From the NCBI GenBank assembly GCA_023397045.1, contig JAEWUR010000116.1:1-7629 (forward strand): a DNA stretch of 7,629 bases, read 5' to 3'. This DNA comes from Planctomycetota bacterium (GTDB taxonomy: Bacteria > Planctomycetota > Planctomycetia > Pirellulales > Thermoguttaceae). Positions 5,164-7,629 of this stretch are shown piece after piece (the first letter of the stretch is position 1; every line of letters starts with the position of its first letter). Both the position numbers and the translations under genes were made by a program. The notes under the pieces are model-generated. The model was not told the DNA's origin and made no database searches. It saw only the letters and a list, made by a program, of their open reading frames with translations.

Positions 5164-6168
5164 CTAGATCTCCTCGATGGCGATTGTGCGCCCGGCTTGT
5201 TCGCGGCTGCGAATTCCGGCGATGATCAGCTTCATCAATTCAACGGTTTCTGAAAATGGAAAGGGCAAGACTCCCGTGCGCAGGTAATCGACCCACGCGA
5301 CCAACTGAGTCTTGAACGCAAAAAACGTGTCTTGAAACTCCGTGGCGAACATCCCTTTGGTTCCGTAGACGGCCAGCTTGCCGAACGCTCCGTACATGTC
5401 GGCGATGGCCGCCAGCACCACGTCGACGCCGCAGGAATGCCGCAGATGGACGATATTCGATTCGGGCGTGCCCGAGTTGGCGGCCGAGATCCAACCGCCC
5501 GGCGTGAGCAACGGATAGACGCCCTCCAGGGCATGGATGCCGTAGCGTTCCCAACTCTTGGGCGTCGTCATCGTGATCAACCGCGGCTGGCCGACGGCAT
5601 CGGCCATCTTTTCCTTCGCAGCGCAAAACTCCCGGGCGTAACGCATGCAGCTTGTCGACAGGATCGCCTTGCCTGCCTTCTGCCACGCGACGAATTGCCG
5701 CAAATCCGCTTCATTGTCACACAGCGGTTTGTCGACGAACACCGGCAATCCCGCTTCGACGAACGGCCGAACGCGGTCGACGTGCTCCCAGCCTCGATCG
5801 GTGGGAATAATCACGGCGTCAACCTGCCCGATCACCTCCTCGGGTTGCTCGACGACGTTCGGGATATAGGTCGCCCGGGCCACTCGTTCGGCATCGGCGC
5901 GATCATCGCACCAAACGTGCGTGACCTTCACGCCGCGAATGCCAAGGTTCTCCTTCGGCTCGGCGCCTAGATATTGCGGAATGACCGGAAATCCGCAATC
6001 GGCCATGGCCTGGGCATCATATTGTCCATTGATGATCGCCGTCCAGCTATACGGATGGCCGTTGCCATCGACCATGCCGAGCATGGCCAGACGGATGTTG
6101 TCGGGATCGGTAACGAGCGGTTTCATAAGCGAAATGGTATTGATAGTTGAGGTCGTTGCGTGCTTCAT
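5164..6168 (-). CDS. Gfo/Idh/MocA family NAD(P)-dependent oxidoreductase
   Basis: From the ATG at 6168 the product is 334 residues. The N-terminal Rossmann part starts IRLAMLGMVDGNGHPYSW (25-42), an unusual form of the dinucleotide-binding glycine loop. VWCDDRADAERVA and VDAVIIPTDRGWEHVDRVRPF follow, and then VFVDKPL (143-149), where DKP stands for the family's EKP with the catalytic Lys147. The C-terminal domain carries HALEGVYPLL and a beta-sheet region ending in AGRTIAIEEI. Family members oxidise or reduce sugars, inositols and related polyols. The ATG at 6168 overlaps the aminotransferase stop as ATGA, which favours coupled translation. A second in-frame ATG at 6126 (320 residues) starts closer to the conserved part, and the 14 codons between them have low third-position GC, so the shorter form is possible. 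Neither start has a clear Shine-Dalgarno. The substrate is unknown. Confidence 0.87.
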   Translation of the reverse strand: MKHATTSTINTISLMKPLVTDPDNIRLAMLGMVDGNGHPYSWTAIINGQYDAQAMADCGFPVIPQYLGAEPKENLGIRGVKVTHVWCDDRADAERVARATYIPNVVEQPEEVIGQVDAVIIPTDRGWEHVDRVRPFVEAGLPVFVDKPLCDNEADLRQFVAWQKAGKAILSTSCMRYAREFCAAKEKMADAVGQPRLITMTTPKSWERYGIHALEGVYPLLTPGGWISAANSGTPESNIVHLRHSCGVDVVLAAIADMYGAFGKLAVYGTKGMFATEFQDTFFAFKTQLVAWVDYLRTGVLPFPFSETVELMKLIIAGIRSREQAGRTIAIEEI

Positions 6169-7520
6169 GCCAGTCTTGCAAAAGCCTTGTGTCGAACCGG
6201 CCCGCCGATGCGCTGCTCGGCGTCGCCGCGGCGAATGGCCTCGCCAAGTTCGGCAAAAATCGTATCGGCCGCTTCGAGATATTGGTCGATGTGCTCCGGT
6301 CGATGGGCCATGGTCGGATAAAACGCTCCGCCCGCCAGAATGCCGCGATCGAGCATCCGCACGGTCAACAGCGTCATCAGGGCCATGCCGTCGGGATGAT
6401 CGAATCCGATCGCGCCGATGGCCGGCGGATTCGCCGTCGTCAGCGACACCTGATGGCGTGCGGCAAGTTCCTTCAGCCCGTCGCGCCATCGCGTCCCGAT
6501 TGCCGCAATGTGGGCCGGCGCGTCGAGGCTTTTCAGCTTTCGGATCGTCGCCAATGCCGCGGCAGGCCCAACACCCTCGGTCCAGTACGTGCTCGAAATG
6601 AACGACTCTTGAGCCGCCTGCATCACCGAGGCACGCCCAACGATCGCCGCCATAGGGTGGCCGTTGCCGATCGCTTTGGCAAAGACCGCCACGTCGGGCG
6701 TAATGCCGAATTTCAAGTGAGCGCCGCCGAAGGTAAGACGGAACCCGATCGTGATCTCGTCAAAAATCATCGCCGCGCCGCACTGATTGCACAGTTCGCG
6801 GACGCCCTCTAGAAATCCCGGCTGCGGATCGACGCCTCGAATCGGTTCCATGACGACGGCCGCCAACCGATCGCCCTTCTCGGCAACGATCTTGGCGAGT
6901 TGATCCAGTTTGTTATAGGCAAACGGCAACGTCGTGCCCTCAAGCGTCGATGGAACGCCGTTCGGCGACAGCCCAGGCAACAGGTGGCCGGCCAACGGGT
7001 CACCGTTCTTACTCCGCTGTAGATTGGCTGCCAGATACCAGTCGTGCCAGCCGTGGTATCCGCAGAAGGCGACGCAGTCGCGGCCCGTCGCAGCCCGGGC
7101 AATTCGCACGGCCACGGTCATCGCCTCGCCGCCGGTGCGTGCGAACCGCACATTTTCGGCCCACGGATGGATGTCGACGAACAACTGGGCCAATTCCACC
7201 TCGTCGGGGCAGTTGAGCGTACACATCGACCCGTTGCTAACTCGCTCGACCACGGCGGCGGTCACGTCCGGATCGTTGTAGCCCAACAAACACGCGCCGA
7301 TGCCCATGGTCGTCATGTCGAGATAGCGCCGCCCGTCCAGCCCGACGACCTCGCAACCTTTCGCTTCGCGATAATACGACGGCCATTGATCGGGGGCGAA
7401 CATTTCGGGCCGTTTGCTGAGCAGTTGGGTGCCGCCGGGGATCAGCGATTTGGCGCGGCGATAGAACGCCTGCACGTCGGCCGCCTTGTCGGTCATCGAC
7501 GACGAAGTCTGGCAATTCAT
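6165..7520 (-). CDS. Class-III PLP-dependent aminotransferase, glutamate-1-semialdehyde aminomutase-like
   Basis: The product is 451 residues. It shows the fold-type I class-III landmarks in order: LIPGGTQLLSKRP (26-38) near the N-terminus, as in GSA aminomutases; TGGEAMTVAVRIARAATGRD (129-148), the phosphate-binding loop; FCGYHGWHDW (152-161); MEPIRG; IFDEITIGFR (252-261) with PLP-binding Asp254; and FAKAIGNGHP (280-289) with Schiff-base Lys282. It probably transfers an amino group to or from a keto or aldehyde substrate. A true haem-pathway HemL is less likely, since the gene sits in an operon with a Gfo/Idh oxidoreductase and an HpaI-type aldolase and the C-terminal region differs from what I expect of HemL. 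The ATG at 7520 was chosen because AAGGA (7531-7535, complement) lies 10 bases before it; the frame is open further upstream, into the repeat at the window edge. It is the first gene of the operon within the window. I see no convincing promoter in the 109 bases upstream. Confidence 0.87.
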   Translation of the reverse strand: MNCQTSSSMTDKAADVQAFYRRAKSLIPGGTQLLSKRPEMFAPDQWPSYYREAKGCEVVGLDGRRYLDMTTMGIGACLLGYNDPDVTAAVVERVSNGSMCTLNCPDEVELAQLFVDIHPWAENVRFARTGGEAMTVAVRIARAATGRDCVAFCGYHGWHDWYLAANLQRSKNGDPLAGHLLPGLSPNGVPSTLEGTTLPFAYNKLDQLAKIVAEKGDRLAAVVMEPIRGVDPQPGFLEGVRELCNQCGAAMIFDEITIGFRLTFGGAHLKFGITPDVAVFAKAIGNGHPMAAIVGRASVMQAAQESFISSTYWTEGVGPAAALATIRKLKSLDAPAHIAAIGTRWRDGLKELAARHQVSLTTANPPAIGAIGFDHPDGMALMTLLTVRMLDRGILAGGAFYPTMAHRPEHIDQYLEAADTIFAELGEAIRRGDAEQRIGGPVRHKAFARLA

Positions 7521-7592
7521 GGTGTTGCGGTCCTTTGGGCCCATCGGAGAGAGAACAGTAATTAGTTTCTGTTGCGGAAAGGCCGTAGAAAA

Positions 7593-7623
7593 GTAGGGTG
7601 GGTCGAGCGAAGCGAGCCCCACC
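7593..7623. repeat. Dispersed repeat with GTGGGTCGAGCGAAGCGAG core
   Basis: The stretch reads GTAGGGTGGGTCGAGCGAAG followed by CGAGCCCCACC. GGTGGG (7597-7602) and CCCACC (7618-7623) are inverted copies, and the middle is a mirror repeat (GAGCGA/AGCGAG). It lies upstream of the aminotransferase gene, about 70 bases before its start. I recall this as a common intergenic repeat of planctomycetes and some other bacteria, from memory only. It may continue past the window edge. Confidence 0.6.
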
Positions 7624-7629
7624 AACGAA

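Noticed and set aside
4329..5225. Long open frame on the + strand (298 residues) opposite the aldolase gene
   Set aside because: Shadow of the aldolase coding strand, which has clear active-site motifs; the translation is Arg/Asp/His-rich without family features.
5332..6812. Several + strand open frames (5332-5970, 5921-6601, 6147-6812)
   Set aside because: All lie antisense to the oxidoreductase and aminotransferase genes, with no family features and no sensible start signals.
1..7629. Defence island or other novel multi-gene system
   Set aside because: Apart from the DUF433/DUF5615 pair, no nuclease, helicase, reverse transcriptase, phage or secretion gene is visible; the remaining genes are metabolic or regulatory families.

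Overview
The window looks like a piece of a planctomycete chromosome (Pirellulales-like). It is GC-rich, and its intergenic spacers carry three families of short palindromic repeats. Two of these, the GTAACCCGAAGCGTAAGCGAGG hairpin family (two copies here) and a GTGGGTCGAGCGAAGCGAG element, match repeats I remember as typical of planctomycete genomes. That taxonomic call rests on memory of those repeats and on gene content, not on a search.

Left part, + strand. The window opens inside the 3' end of a dihydrolipoamide dehydrogenase gene. A spacer follows with a nested inverted repeat and a second, degenerate copy of the last coding bases of that gene. Next is a probably secreted SMP-30/gluconolactonase-type beta-propeller protein. 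A compact + strand run then begins at a well-formed promoter that overlaps a perfect inverted repeat: a DUF433 antitoxin-like protein, a DUF5615 PIN-like toxin (4-nt ATGA overlap), a [NiFe]-hydrogenase maturation protease (6 nt later), and a stand-alone cyclic-nucleotide-binding-domain protein (51 nt later). No hydrogenase structural gene is present in the window.

Right part, - strand. A three-gene operon reads from right to left: a class-III PLP aminotransferase of the glutamate-1-semialdehyde aminomutase type, a Gfo/Idh/MocA oxidoreductase (4-nt overlap with the aminotransferase), and an HpcH/HpaI-type aldolase (1-nt gap). This is probably an undefined carbohydrate or keto-acid pathway. The aldolase is followed by a repeat hairpin, then a separate YceH/DUF480 gene with its own good promoter. 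The YceH gene converges on the CNB gene, and a 25-bp perfect hairpin lies between them.

I found no RNA gene, CRISPR array, insertion sequence or phage gene, and no gene-free stretch longer than 300 bases. The points most worth a second look are the probably leaderless, self-regulated toxin-antitoxin promoter, the orphan hydrogenase protease/CNB pair behind it, the duplicated dehydrogenase gene end beside a repeat element, and the aminotransferase-oxidoreductase-aldolase operon, whose aldolase has an altered active-site motif.
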